Of a DNA stretch of 64,000 bases, positions 55,277 through 64,000 are shown piece after piece (positions within the stretch are counted from its first letter, which is position 1; each line of letters opens with the position of its first letter). The DNA is from an uncultured Clostridia bacterium (lineage in GTDB: Bacteria > Bacillota > Clostridia > Oscillospirales > Ruminococcaceae): assembly GCA_947630845.1 (NCBI GenBank), contig CANRJB010000012.1:1-64000 (forward strand). The letters run 5' to 3'. Made by a program: the position numbers and the translations under genes. The notes under the pieces are model-generated. The model worked only from the letters and a program-made list of their open reading frames with translations, did no database searches and was not told the origin of the DNA.

Positions 55277-58132
55277 TTGGAAAAGAAAAGCACACTGCTC
55301 CGTGTCAGGGCAGCCAATGGGCGATCCGTTGACAAGACAATCAGAAAAGCTGGTGATAAGCGAACACTGACGGAAAAGCTTGCCGGCTGGCATGTCTGGG
55401 AGATTCTTGCTTTTATACTGCCATTCTTGTTTTTAGGAGCAGGATTCTACAATAAGGAGATGCATCCTTTCTTTGATCTGGGGGCATTCTTCAAGGACGG
55501 GACTGTCAACACCTATGAAAATCAGTTCTTGGTCACGGATCTATGGCATCAGTATTATCCGTTCTTCCAGATTCTGCATGACAAACTGACGAACGGTGGT
55601 TCACTGCTGTACACATGGATCTCAGGAATCGGTACAAACTTTATTGCCATGATGGCATACTATGCAGCAAGTCCCCTGAATTTGCTGTGTATCTTCATGG
55701 ACACAGAGCATCTCCGGGATGGAATGATGTTCATCCTGATGCTGAAATTTTCGTTTGCCGGACTGTTTTTTGCAAGGATGCTGAAATATGTTTTCGGCAA
55801 GAATGACCTCTCCATTACAATGTTCGGTGTCATGTTTGCGCTTTGCAGCTATATGATGGGCTACTACTGGAACACCATCTGGATCGACACCGTGGCACTT
55901 CTGCCGCTTGTGATGCATGGGCTGACAGCTCTTGTCCGTGAAGGAAAATACCGCACCTATGTCATTGCATTAGCACTTGCACTGATATCAAACTATTATA
56001 TCGCCTATATGATCTGCATTTTCACAGTGATCGCCTTCTTCCTGCTCTGCATGTATGAGAGTGTGAGCTTCAAGACACTGCTGAAACGATTTGGTCTGAT
56101 TACAGGCGGTTCACTGTTGGGTGCAGGACTGGCGTCTTGGATCATCATCCCGGCATACTTTGCATTGCAGCTCACCCACAGTGCCAACAATTCCTTTCCT
56201 AAGGATGTCTCTTTCTATGAGGAATGGCGAGACATTGTCGCCAATATGCTGGCATTCACAGAACCGACCTCCAAAGAGGGCTTACCGAATCTGTATACCG
56301 GATTGCTGCCGGTACTGCTGCTTGGTGTATTCCTTGTGGCAAAGAAAATACGCATCCGTGAAAAGATCTCGGCAGTGCTGCTGATGGTGTTCCTGATCGT
56401 AAGCTGCAATATGAATATGCTCAACTATATCTGGCACGGATTTCACTTCACGAATATGCTGCCCTACCGTTTCTCGTTTCTATTTTCCTTCGTCCTGCTT
56501 GTGGCTGCATACCGGGCATATCAGGTGTTGCTGGAGGAAAAGCTGCATGTCGTACACTGGATCGCAATGCTTGTAGTCGGAGGGATCTTCTGCTGGCTTG
56601 GCTACGGTTCCGGCATTCAGACAGAGGATCATAAGTTCGTCTATGCAAGCGCTATTTTAGGTGGTGTTTATCTGTCAGCGATTTTCTGTCGCCTGTTTGC
56701 TCCCAAACAGTTTGTACAGATCCTGCTTTCCGGTATCCTGATCTATGAAATGGGCAGTACAGCCATCAACGGCGTTGAAGCAGTCGGCAGTTCGGGCTAC
56801 ACCTCTTATCCCTCTAACAACAGTGAGATCCAGAGCCTGCTTGATGACCGGGACAAACTGGAGACTGAGCCGTTCAGCAGGACAGAGCTGACCATGTGGT
56901 ACACCCTCAACGACCCCTCCCTTTATGGTTATAATGGTGTTTCACAGTTCTCCTCCATGGCAAATGAAAGTGTCACCACTTTCCTGCGTGAGATCGGTGT
57001 CCCTGCATCAGAGGCGGGCAATCGTTACTACTATGCCAATACTTCTCCTCTGACAAACATGCTTCTGGACGTGAATTTTATGATGGCAAAGGACGGCTAT
57101 AATGCAGATACCTTCTCCATGCATCAGGTCAGTGCGAATGGAAACTGCACACTCTACAAGAATGATTACAACATTGGAATGGGTTTTGTGATGAATCGCC
57201 GCATCCGTTCTTTCATAAAAGACACGACACTCAATGCCTTCGACATGCAGAATGAGATCTTTAAGTCGATGACCGGCATTGACAAGGAGTTGTTCACCAG
57301 AGTAGACATTACTCATGTCGGGCATACAGGCTATGATGTATCCCGCAGAGATTACGGCGACTACAGCTATACCCGTATGGCGGATGCATCTGGCGAGACT
57401 TACCTTAAATATAACTATACTGCCATTCAGGACAGTATGCTCTATGCCTATATGACCGTCAAAGACGGGGACAATATGGATGTTTATTTCGATAATGCAA
57501 GGGTTCATCGCTATAATATCGGACGTCAGCCTTATATCACGCCGATCGGTTCTTACAAGACAGGAGATATGGTCACGCTGCGCTGCGATCTGGATGAAGA
57601 GGCAAAGTCCGGTACGATCAAGGTCTATGTGTATGAGCTGAACGAGGATGTCCTCAAGGAGGGATATGAGATCCTCCGGAAAGGCAGCTTGCATCTGACT
57701 GACTTCTCAGATACTAAGCTGACCGGAGAACTGACAGCAGAAAACGATGGAACATTCTATATTTCTATTCCGTATGAGGAAGGCTGGTCGCTTCGGGTAG
57801 ACGGTGTCAGAACAGAGATCGACCCACTGTTCGGTGCAATGTGTGCGGTTGATCTGAAGGCAGGCAAGCATACCATTGAGATGCGTTATGCACCGAAGGG
57901 GTTTGTGCCGGGTGTCCTGATTGTATGTGTCAGTGTGGGAATACTGGTGCTGATGTATGTACTGGAGCGAAAGACAGCCAAGAAAAAGGCATCGCAGCCT
58001 ACGGAGACTCCGGATGACAATGAAGATAACAGCAAGGAGGATGCAGACAGCTCCGAATCGGAAACAGATACCGCAGAGAATATGCCTGAAACAGATGCTG
58101 CGAAAAAGGACAATGCAGATGGAAGAACGTAA
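55277..58132 (+). CDS. YfhO-family polytopic membrane protein
   Basis: A protein of about 951 residues with about 12 or more membrane helices over residues 45-500 and a large extracytoplasmic C-terminal domain (about 510-880), a further helix (about 890-910), and a charged, Asp/Glu-rich tail (about 915-951). This is the YfhO (GT-C-like) layout; Bacillus YfhO is linked to glycosylation of lipoteichoic acid. Characteristic stretches are YLSLLPYRFS-like NMLPYRFSFLFSF and EGWSLRVDGVRTE near residue 835. Start: TTG 55277 has GAGGAAG upstream; ATG 55250 overlaps ecfT without a ribosome site. The acidic tail overlaps truA. Confidence 0.85.
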   Translation: MEKKSTLLRVRAANGRSVDKTIRKAGDKRTLTEKLAGWHVWEILAFILPFLFLGAGFYNKEMHPFFDLGAFFKDGTVNTYENQFLVTDLWHQYYPFFQILHDKLTNGGSLLYTWISGIGTNFIAMMAYYAASPLNLLCIFMDTEHLRDGMMFILMLKFSFAGLFFARMLKYVFGKNDLSITMFGVMFALCSYMMGYYWNTIWIDTVALLPLVMHGLTALVREGKYRTYVIALALALISNYYIAYMICIFTVIAFFLLCMYESVSFKTLLKRFGLITGGSLLGAGLASWIIIPAYFALQLTHSANNSFPKDVSFYEEWRDIVANMLAFTEPTSKEGLPNLYTGLLPVLLLGVFLVAKKIRIREKISAVLLMVFLIVSCNMNMLNYIWHGFHFTNMLPYRFSFLFSFVLLVAAYRAYQVLLEEKLHVVHWIAMLVVGGIFCWLGYGSGIQTEDHKFVYASAILGGVYLSAIFCRLFAPKQFVQILLSGILIYEMGSTAINGVEAVGSSGYTSYPSNNSEIQSLLDDRDKLETEPFSRTELTMWYTLNDPSLYGYNGVSQFSSMANESVTTFLREIGVPASEAGNRYYYANTSPLTNMLLDVNFMMAKDGYNADTFSMHQVSANGNCTLYKNDYNIGMGFVMNRRIRSFIKDTTLNAFDMQNEIFKSMTGIDKELFTRVDITHVGHTGYDVSRRDYGDYSYTRMADASGETYLKYNYTAIQDSMLYAYMTVKDGDNMDVYFDNARVHRYNIGRQPYITPIGSYKTGDMVTLRCDLDEEAKSGTIKVYVYELNEDVLKEGYEILRKGSLHLTDFSDTKLTGELTAENDGTFYISIPYEEGWSLRVDGVRTEIDPLFGAMCAVDLKAGKHTIEMRYAPKGFVPGVLIVCVSVGILVLMYVLERKTAKKKASQPTETPDDNEDNSKEDADSSESETDTAENMPETDAAKKDNADGRT

Positions 58133-58880
58133 TCTCAAGGTCATGATGGCATACCGGGGAACAGCTTATCATGGATTTCAGATACAGAATAATGCCCTGA
58201 CGGTACAGGAGATTGTAGAGCGTTGTGTGGGCAAGGTACTCAATGAGACAGTAAGCATTCATGGCTGTTCCCGGACAGATACAGGTGTCCATGCAAGACA
58301 ATTCTGTTTCTCTGTCAGGACAAACAGCAGGATCACCACTCTTGGCTTTGTGCGTGGGGTGAACGGAGAACTGCCGAAAGACATTTCTATCCTTTCTTGT
58401 GAAGATGCTGATCCGGACTTCCACGCTCGCTTCTCCTGTAAAGGGAAAGAGTATCTGTACCTGCTCCATACAAGTGAAAGTAAGGATCCGTTTACGACTG
58501 ATCTTGCTTTCCATTACCGCCGTCCGTTCCATCCGGGAATTGTGCGTGAGGCAGCACAGCATTTTGTCGGGACGCATGACTTCCGTGCGGTTTGTACAAA
58601 TTGTGCAGAAAATACCAACACAATACGCACAATTCATAGCTTTGATGTAGAAATTGATGGGGACAAGGTGAAAATGCTTGTAAAAGGCGACGGTTTTTTG
58701 TATAATATGGTTAGGATCATGGTGGGGACATTATTGGATGTGAATGAGGGAAGAATACCGGCAGAGACGTTAGATGCCATACTGGCATCCGGAGACAGAC
58801 AGCGTGCCGGACGGACGGCACTTCCGCATGGATTGTACCTGAATCGTGTGTTCTACGATGAGGCATTGCTGCATTCCTGA
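58119..58880 (+). CDS. truA: tRNA pseudouridine(38-40) synthase
   Basis: A 253-residue enzyme that makes pseudouridine at tRNA positions 38-40. The catalytic aspartate is in GCSRTDTGVHAR (about residues 48-59), with MMAYRGTAYHGFQIQ at the start and FLYNMVRIMVGTLLDV (about 193-208) in the C-terminal half. ATG 58119 has AAAGGA 8 bases before and lies 14 bases inside the end of the YfhO gene; ATG 58113 is too close to the site. Confidence 0.96.
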   Translation: MEERNLKVMMAYRGTAYHGFQIQNNALTVQEIVERCVGKVLNETVSIHGCSRTDTGVHARQFCFSVRTNSRITTLGFVRGVNGELPKDISILSCEDADPDFHARFSCKGKEYLYLLHTSESKDPFTTDLAFHYRRPFHPGIVREAAQHFVGTHDFRAVCTNCAENTNTIRTIHSFDVEIDGDKVKMLVKGDGFLYNMVRIMVGTLLDVNEGRIPAETLDAILASGDRQRAGRTALPHGLYLNRVFYDEALLHS

Positions 58881-58907
58881 TAGAGATACGCAGGGAAAGG
58901 AGCTTCT

Positions 58908-60065
58908 ATGGCAAAAAATGTTGACGTTGTACTCCTGCGAAAACGACTGAAACGAAGAAGACGTATCATTAAACTGCTGATTTTTCTGTCAGTAGTAGGC
59001 TTGTGTGTGTTTATTTATGCAAAACGGGATATCTGGTTTCCACAGCTTGAAGGAATCGGCTCACGTTATCATAATGTCACCCAGAATGAAAATGCCGGAG
59101 CGGATGGTGAGTTTGAGCTGAATGTATCCGGTGGTGTAGATTATCAGGCAAATTTTATCAGTAATGAGCTTTTTATCCTGTGTGATAAATACCTGTATAT
59201 CTACGGACTGGATGGTAAACTCAAAGACAGTCGTCAGCATGCTTACAGTAATGCGGTCATGAAAATCAACAGCAACCGTGCATTGGTGTATTCCAGCAAC
59301 GGCACAACCTTCCGGGTGGATACTCCGAACAAAATGCTTTATGAGATGACATTGGAGCAGCCAATCTGGTTCGGCGTACTCAGCGATGAAGGCTATGCAG
59401 CGATCGTGACGGAGTCGGAAACCTATGCCTGCCGGCTGACAGTCTATGATGCGACAGGAAAGCTAATCTACACAAGAGAATGCGTTGATCGGCTGTCGGA
59501 TGTCAGCTTTTGTGGAAATGGCTGTATTTTCTCGACAATCAGTGCAGCAGACGGCGAGCTGATGACTACGCTGCAATACATCACCTTTGACAGTAATGAC
59601 GTCCACTGGGAAACTGATCCGATTTCTACACTCTGCTTGAAGGTCTGTACACTTCCGGAGGGAGGGGCACTTGTGATAGGGGATACAAAAGCTGCATATT
59701 ATAGCAGCACAGGCGCACTTGCAGGAAGCTATGATTACAATGCAGCATTACAGGATTATGACTTTCAGGACGGAAAGGCAGCCGTTCTCCTGAAGAATGA
59801 GGAACGGCGTCAATCTGTGCTGATGCTGTTCTCTGACAAGGCATCTGCACCGGTGATCGTCTCGCTCAACAGCATTGCCAAGAGCATCGTCATCGGTGAT
59901 GAATTGACATACATGCTTGGAAACGGACAGATCCGTACCTATTCCTTCGGCGGCGAAGAGCTGGAGAGCATTGATGTGACCGATGCCTATGAGCGTATCC
60001 TGAAGTACGGCAAGTATTTCTACCTGCTCGGTTATGACACCATTCACCGTGTCACAATGAATTGA
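58908..60065 (+). CDS. DUF5711-type membrane-anchored propeller-like protein
   Basis: A 385-residue protein with a basic N-terminus (LRKRLKRRRRIIK), one membrane helix (residues about 21-40) and a large outer region of repeated strands (about 70-385) that looks like a beta-propeller: units such as FILCDKYLYIYGLDGKL, AYYSSTGALAGSYDYN and SFGGEELESIDVTDAYERI. This layout matches DUF5711, of unknown function, found in Ruminococcaceae. It is followed by a CvpA-like gene after 12 bases; both precede clpE. AAAGGAG is its ribosome site. Confidence 0.75.
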   Translation: MAKNVDVVLLRKRLKRRRRIIKLLIFLSVVGLCVFIYAKRDIWFPQLEGIGSRYHNVTQNENAGADGEFELNVSGGVDYQANFISNELFILCDKYLYIYGLDGKLKDSRQHAYSNAVMKINSNRALVYSSNGTTFRVDTPNKMLYEMTLEQPIWFGVLSDEGYAAIVTESETYACRLTVYDATGKLIYTRECVDRLSDVSFCGNGCIFSTISAADGELMTTLQYITFDSNDVHWETDPISTLCLKVCTLPEGGALVIGDTKAAYYSSTGALAGSYDYNAALQDYDFQDGKAAVLLKNEERRQSVLMLFSDKASAPVIVSLNSIAKSIVIGDELTYMLGNGQIRTYSFGGEELESIDVTDAYERILKYGKYFYLLGYDTIHRVTMN

Positions 60066-60077
60066 CGGAGGCGTATC

Positions 60078-60914
60078 ATGGGGACACAATTCTGGTGGTT
60101 TTATGATGTATTGGTGCTGAGCGTAACAGCAGGTATTCTGTATGCGTCTGTGGTCAGGGGATTCAACAAAGGCGTATTCCGGCTGATCGGGTTTCTGCTG
60201 GCAGTTGTTGTGGGCATCTTCGGGAGCGAAGCACTCAAAGGGTTGGTCTATGAGAACATATTCCAGCAGGAAATTATCAGTAAGGTCAGTACAGCTCTGG
60301 AAGATGAGGATTGGGATGTATTTGTAAAAGCGTCTGAGGCACTGGCACTGTCGGCATCTGATGGTGAGGAAACACAGGATACAGATGCGTTCCGGAACGC
60401 ACATAAAGCCTTCGGAAAGGATACCTATCCTGACTGGTTTATCAGCTCTGTCAGCAGTGTGACGGAATTCGCCGTCAGTGCAGCGCAAAAACCGCATTCG
60501 CAGGAAACACTTGCAGAAGTGTACAAAAACAATATTGCAGGTTTCCATGATCTTGTGGACAGGATCGTAGACGGACAGGCACGGGAAGCAGCAGTCATGC
60601 TTGAAGAAACGTATTATCGTCCGTCCTATCTGCGCATGATCCGTTGGGCACTGTATTTACTGATCCAGCTCGTGGTGCTGATTGTCTGTGCGATCATATC
60701 CTCGATTGCAGGTAATCTGGAGGAACAGATGCACCTCCGGAAGGGGGATCATGTGCTTGGGCTTGTGGTCGGATTGGCAGAGACAGCAGGCGTACTGTTG
60801 ATGATTCTGCTCTCAGTGCGTCTCATCACGACGTTGACAGACGGACAGATGCTCCTGTTCAATCAGGAAACCATAGATGCAACAAAGATATTCAGGTATA
60901 TCTATTATTTATAG
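60078..60914 (+). CDS. CvpA-like membrane protein with central insertion
   Basis: A 278-residue protein. Helices at about residues 8-30 and 38-58 and again at about 190-215 and 230-255 follow the CvpA layout (start DVLVLSVTAGILYASVVRGFNKG), but a hydrophilic insert of about 120 residues (75-185) separates them. CvpA family members are tied to colicin V production and to stress and envelope functions; a specific role here cannot be stated. It is 12 bases after the DUF5711 gene and 19 before clpE. Confidence 0.65.
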   Translation: MGTQFWWFYDVLVLSVTAGILYASVVRGFNKGVFRLIGFLLAVVVGIFGSEALKGLVYENIFQQEIISKVSTALEDEDWDVFVKASEALALSASDGEETQDTDAFRNAHKAFGKDTYPDWFISSVSSVTEFAVSAAQKPHSQETLAEVYKNNIAGFHDLVDRIVDGQAREAAVMLEETYYRPSYLRMIRWALYLLIQLVVLIVCAIISSIAGNLEEQMHLRKGDHVLGLVVGLAETAGVLLMILLSVRLITTLTDGQMLLFNQETIDATKIFRYIYYL

Positions 60915-60933
60915 GCAGAAGGGATGATGTGAG

Positions 60934-63270
60934 ATGTTATTGTGCAGTAGTTGCCATAAAAGACCGGCAGTTGTTTTTGTCTCTTCGTTCCGTGGCGGAG
61001 AGCAGATCAATGAAGGGTTCTGTCTTGTCTGTGCGAGGGAAAAGAACATTCCGCAGGTGTCGGACTATCTGAAAAAACACAATATCAACGATGAGGACTT
61101 AGAGGAGTTTTCAGATCAGATGATGGATATGTTACAGGAAACGGGGATGGACGATGCAGAAGGTGAGGAAGTCACGGAATCAGATGAAACAGTCAATGGC
61201 ACGATCAATGCCATGCCAAACTTTCTGCGCAGCTTTTTTGGCAATGCCGCTGCTGCCATGAATCAGCAGGGGACTGCAAATCATGGGGGCGGGGAACAGA
61301 AAAAAGCAGAAAAAGCAAATAAGAAAAAAAAGGAGCAGAAGGAGTACAAATTCCTTGACAACTACTGCACCAACCTGAGCCGCCGGGCAGAGGAAGGCAA
61401 GCTTGACAGAATCATCGGCAGAGAAAGGGTGATCACTCGTGCCATGCAGATCCTGTCACGCCGTCAGAAAAACAATCCTTGTCTGATCGGTGAGCCGGGT
61501 GTTGGTAAGACAGCCGTTGCAGAAGGACTTGCACAACGTATTGCGTCAGGAGATGCGCCGTTTCATCTGCTGAACAAGCAGCTTTATCTGCTTGATTTGA
61601 CCGCACTTGTGGCTGGAACACAGTTCAGAGGGCAGTTTGAGGGGCGTGTCAAAGGTCTGATCGCAGACATCCGCAAGGCAGGAAATGTCATTCTCTTTAT
61701 TGATGAAGTGCATAATCTGGTCGGTGCAGGAGATTCGGAAGGTTCGATGAATGCTGCTAATATCCTGAAGCCCGCACTTTCAAGAGGAGAGATTCAGGTC
61801 ATAGGTGCGACCACCTTCAAGGAATACCGCAAGTATATTGAGAAGGACAGCGCACTGGAACGTCGTTTTCAGCCTATTACCATTACAGAACCGACAGTGG
61901 AAGAAACAACAGAGGTACTCAAAGGCATTAAGGACTATTATGAGCAGTATCATCGTGTGAAGATAGATGATTATATGCTGCATCTGTGTGCAGTGATGTC
62001 GGAACGGTATATCACAAGCCGTTTTCTGCCGGATAAGGCAATAGACCTGTTGGATGAAAGCTGTGCCTACCGGAGTTTGCGTGCAAAGGAACTCACAGAG
62101 CTTGACAAAGTGACAGAGGAACTGGAAACACAGAACAATGCCCTTACAGAACTGATGGAAAATGAGCAGCCTGATTTTGAACAGATCGCTGAAATCAAAT
62201 CTGCTGTGAGCCGTCTGGACATGGAACGTAAGGAGCTGGAACAAAAATGTGCAGATATTTCTGTGACAGAATCTGACCTTGCTGCTGTCATTGAGTTGTG
62301 GACGGGGATTCCTGCACAGAAGATCGCAGAGACAGAAATCAGTCGGATGAAAAACCTTGCTGAGCGTCTTCGGAGGAAAGTCATCGGGCAGGATGAAGCG
62401 GTGGATGCATTGGCAAAATCCATCAAGCGCACCCGTATTCAGTTTAGCGAACGTATCCGCCCGGCATCGTTTATTTTCGTTGGTCCTACAGGTGTCGGAA
62501 AGACAGAGCTGGTCAAGGTGTTGGCATCGGAGCTGTTTGATGCTGCCGATCCGTTGATACGACTTGATATGACGGAATTTATGGAAAAGCACTCGGTGGC
62601 AAGACTGATCGGTTCACCTCCCGGTTATGTGGGCTATGATGATGCCGGACAGTTGACGGAGAAGGTACGCCGCAAACCCTATTCTGTAATTCTGTTGGAC
62701 GAGATAGAGAAGGCGCATCCGGATGTTATGAACATCCTCATGCAGATTCTTGATGAAGGACAGATCGAAGATGCACAAGGCAGGACTGTCAGCTTTGCGC
62801 ACACCATCATCTGCATGACTTCCAATGCCGGTTCGACTGACAAATCAACAGGCGTCGGCTTCAATAAAACCTTTGAAGAGATCAGCAAAGAAAAGGCAAT
62901 GAAGGCACTGCGTGAGTTTTTGCGTCCGGAATTTATCAGCCGTATTGATGAGATCATTGTGTTCCATCCGTTGACACAGGAGAATTATGCGGATATTGCT
63001 GCTCTGATGATCGAAGAGATGCGAGCACCGCTGGCGGTGAAGGGGATCGGCATCAAGTATGATCATGCAGCACTGGAAAAAATTGCTGAAGAGGCGTTCG
63101 GCAAGAAATATGGTGCAAGAGAGATCCGAAGGGTACTTCGTGACAGAGTGGAGGATGTGATTGCTGAGGAAATGATAGACAAGGGCATTGTTCTGTCCAA
63201 TGTCACCATTACTGCGGATGAAACCGGCGTAAAACTTGTCTTTCAGGCTAAAGATGAAAATACTGCCTGA
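60934..63270 (+). CDS. clpE: Clp ATPase, ClpE-like, with N-terminal zinc finger
   Basis: A 778-residue AAA+ unfoldase. In place of a Clp-N repeat domain it has a zinc finger at the N-terminus: Cys4, Cys7, Cys30, Cys33 (CSSC..CLVC), the hallmark of ClpE. Two ATPase rings follow: Walker [14 protein letters not shown] (about residues 188-200) with [13 protein letters not shown], and Walker [14 protein letters not shown] (about 517-529) with [13 protein letters not shown]. Between them is a short middle coiled coil (about 385-450). It should feed ClpP or refold proteins under stress. No CIRCE or CtsR box was seen, but the gene has no obvious own promoter either and probably uses the upstream one. 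Confidence 0.93.
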   Translation: MLLCSSCHKRPAVVFVSSFRGGEQINEGFCLVCAREKNIPQVSDYLKKHNINDEDLEEFSDQMMDMLQETGMDDAEGEEVTESDETVNGTINAMPNFLRSFFGNAAAAMNQQGTANHGGGEQKKAEKANKKKKEQKEYKFLDNYCTNLSRRAEEGKLDRIIGRERVITRAMQILSRRQKNNPCLIGEPGVGKTAVAEGLAQRIASGDAPFHLLNKQLYLLDLTALVAGTQFRGQFEGRVKGLIADIRKAGNVILFIDEVHNLVGAGDSEGSMNAANILKPALSRGEIQVIGATTFKEYRKYIEKDSALERRFQPITITEPTVEETTEVLKGIKDYYEQYHRVKIDDYMLHLCAVMSERYITSRFLPDKAIDLLDESCAYRSLRAKELTELDKVTEELETQNNALTELMENEQPDFEQIAEIKSAVSRLDMERKELEQKCADISVTESDLAAVIELWTGIPAQKIAETEISRMKNLAERLRRKVIGQDEAVDALAKSIKRTRIQFSERIRPASFIFVGPTGVGKTELVKVLASELFDAADPLIRLDMTEFMEKHSVARLIGSPPGYVGYDDAGQLTEKVRRKPYSVILLDEIEKAHPDVMNILMQILDEGQIEDAQGRTVSFAHTIICMTSNAGSTDKSTGVGFNKTFEEISKEKAMKALREFLRPEFISRIDEIIVFHPLTQENYADIAALMIEEMRAPLAVKGIGIKYDHAALEKIAEEAFGKKYGAREIRRVLRDRVEDVIAEEMIDKGIVLSNVTITADETGVKLVFQAKDENTA

Positions 63271-63291
63271 CACATTCCCTGAAACACAACG

Positions 63292-63361
63292 GCAATTGGC
63301 TGTGCCAATTGCCGCCTGCGCAGCAGGCGTTCCCCACCATCCGATTGATGTCGGATGATGA
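63292..63361 (+). repeat. Hairpin-rich intergenic repeat, copy B
   Basis: Begins with a perfect 10-bp stem GGCAATTGGC/GCCAATTGCC (63292-63301 and 63305-63314), then GCCTGC/GCAGGC (63314-63329 region), TTCCCC and CATCCGA/TCGGATG (63338-63357). The part 63311-63361 aligns with copy A at 6094-6140. It follows clpE without a T run and so does not look like a plain terminator. Confidence 0.5.
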
Positions 63362-63398
63362 GAAATTAGTGTAATTTGAAAAAAATTAAAAAAAACAC

Positions 63399-63427
63399 TT
63401 GACAACTCCGATAAACTATGGTATAAT
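63399..63427 (+). promoter_or_regulatory. Promoter of the tRNA trio
   Basis: TTGACA at 63399-63404, 17-base spacer, TATAAT at 63422-63427. Confidence 0.92.
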
Positions 63428-63454
63428 ATATGTTGTGGGATATCTCACAATTAT

Positions 63455-63528
<74 letters not shown>

Positions 63529-63534
63529 ATTTTT

Positions 63535-63605
63535 GCGGATGTAGTTTAGTGGCAGAGCATCAGCTTCCCAAGCTGAGTATGCGGGTTCGATTCCCGTCAT
63601 CCGCT
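63535..63605 (+). tRNA. tRNA-Gly (CCC)
   Basis: Acceptor GCGGATG/CATCCGC, anticodon stem TCAGC/GCTGA, loop TTCCCAA (anticodon CCC), T-arm GCGGGTTCGATTCCCGT. No CCA encoded. It lies 6 bases after the first tRNA-Gly. Confidence 0.95.
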
Positions 63606-63616
63606 CTTCAATAAAT

Positions 63617-63690
63617 GCGCCTTTAACTCAGTTGGATAGAGTAACTGCCTTCTAAGCAGTAAGCCATTGGTTCGAGTCCAATAAGGCGCG
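63617..63690 (+). tRNA. tRNA-Arg (UCU)
   Basis: Acceptor GCGCCTT/AAGGCGC, anticodon stem ACTGC/GCAGT, loop CTTCTAA (anticodon TCT), T-arm ATTGGTTCGAGTCCAAT. No CCA encoded. Last of three tRNAs on one transcript. Confidence 0.96.
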
Positions 63691-63693
63691 CTG

Positions 63694-63717
63694 ACCTCCG
63701 GATTCCGGGGGTTTTTT
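63694..63717 (+). terminator. Terminator of the tRNA operon
   Basis: ACCTCCGG (63694-63701), loop ATT, CCGGGGGT, followed by six T residues. Confidence 0.88.
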
Positions 63718-63766
63718 CATATTCTATGATAAAAATGGATATATTGTAATGTAACCGAATTGTTTC

Positions 63767-63795
63767 TTGACGTGGGAAATGAGATGTGATACAAT
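63767..63795 (+). promoter_or_regulatory. Promoter of the CDF transporter gene
   Basis: TTGACG at 63767-63772, 17-base spacer, TACAAT at 63790-63795. The roughly 90-base leader to 63889 shows no motif that I recognise. Confidence 0.8.
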
Positions 63796-63889
63796 GAGAA
63801 AAATGCTGAAAATCGAAAAATCGTTTCCATTATACTAATTTTCTATCTTCTATGTTCCATCATCCGAAGCCGTCTATGGAGGGATAAGC

Positions 63890-64000
63890 ATGACTGACAG
63901 ACAGAATTCCGGTAGGGAAGAGAAAATTGTACAAAATGAGGTAGCTGTCGCAATGCGGGTATCTTGGACATCGCTGATCGCAAATATGTTACTTTCTGCT
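63890..64000 (+). CDS. Cation diffusion facilitator transporter, 5' end only
   Basis: The first 37 codons of a gene cut by the window edge. The product starts with a polar stretch (MTDRQNSGREEK) and continues AMRVSWTSLIANMLLSA, which resembles the first membrane helix of CDF (ZitB/FieF-like) metal exporters, where RVSWxSIxxNLLLS is common. GGAGGG lies 6 bases before the ATG. The assignment rests on a short segment and is moderate. Confidence 0.6.
   Translation, partial: MTDRQNSGREEKIVQNEVAVAMRVSWTSLIANMLLSA

Overview
The window is a contiguous piece of a low-to-mid GC Firmicutes chromosome, most like a fibrolytic Ruminococcus (Oscillospiraceae). This is an inference from gene content. Three secreted proteins carry type I dockerin modules, the signature of cellulosome-building ruminococci, and one of them joins a GH11 xylanase, a CBM22-like module, a dockerin and a CE4 esterase. 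A SCIFF ribosomal peptide with its radical SAM maturase, AddAB instead of RecBCD, NfnAB, an ECF transporter core and many TTGACA-N17-TATAAT promoters also fit Clostridia. I found no phage, insertion sequence, CRISPR array or rRNA.

Layout. 1-6.6 kb: housekeeping run (Nim-like flavin protein, purD, membrane protein, uvrC-rsmD-coaD, coiled-coil protein), then an Lrp regulator. 6.7-12.3 kb: accessory stretch with an N-terminal-dockerin protein, a cation/proton antiporter behind a strong candidate fluoride riboswitch, and the modular xylanase/esterase. 12.4-15.7 kb, minus strand: a propeller-like protein with a membrane-anchored partner, and an NfeD/SPFH pair. 15.9-23.1 kb: nfnAB, yajC, a TIGR04086-like membrane protein, scfA, scfB, then a metallopeptidase, a surface barnase, its barstar inhibitor and a second lipoprotein, almost without gaps. 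23.2-25.5 kb: AraC/GyrI regulator and a dockerin protein with a C39-like peptidase domain. 25.7-32.6 kb: complete F-type ATP synthase operon atpI-B-E-F-H-A-G-D-C, whose c subunit has the two-carboxylate Na+ motif. 32.8-43.3 kb: DUF362 ferredoxin protein, an HTH regulator, trmO-addB-addA and tRNA-Lys. 43.5-47.4 kb: TVP38 membrane protein, lipid kinase, PP2C phosphatase and P-protein. 47.5-63.3 kb: ruvC-ruvA-sseB-like-ruvB-glmM-methyltransferase-ecfA1-ecfA2-ecfT-yfhO-truA-DUF5711-CvpA-like-clpE, nearly all close-packed on the plus strand. 63.4-64 kb: three tRNAs (Gly, Gly, Arg) and the first 37 codons of a CDF metal transporter cut by the window edge.

How the parts work together. The dockerin proteins are predicted to be exported and bound to cohesin scaffolds for plant wall breakdown. 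NfnAB links NADH, ferredoxin and NADPH pools in a fermenter, and the ATP synthase probably exchanges Na+ rather than H+. The most unusual blocks are the SCIFF-to-barnase/barstar run (19.2-23.1 kb), the fluoride-responsive antiporter (8.6-10 kb), and a small family of hairpin-rich intergenic repeats (6.1, 63.3 and possibly 45.1 kb). There is no gene-free stretch above about 300 bases once starts are corrected.
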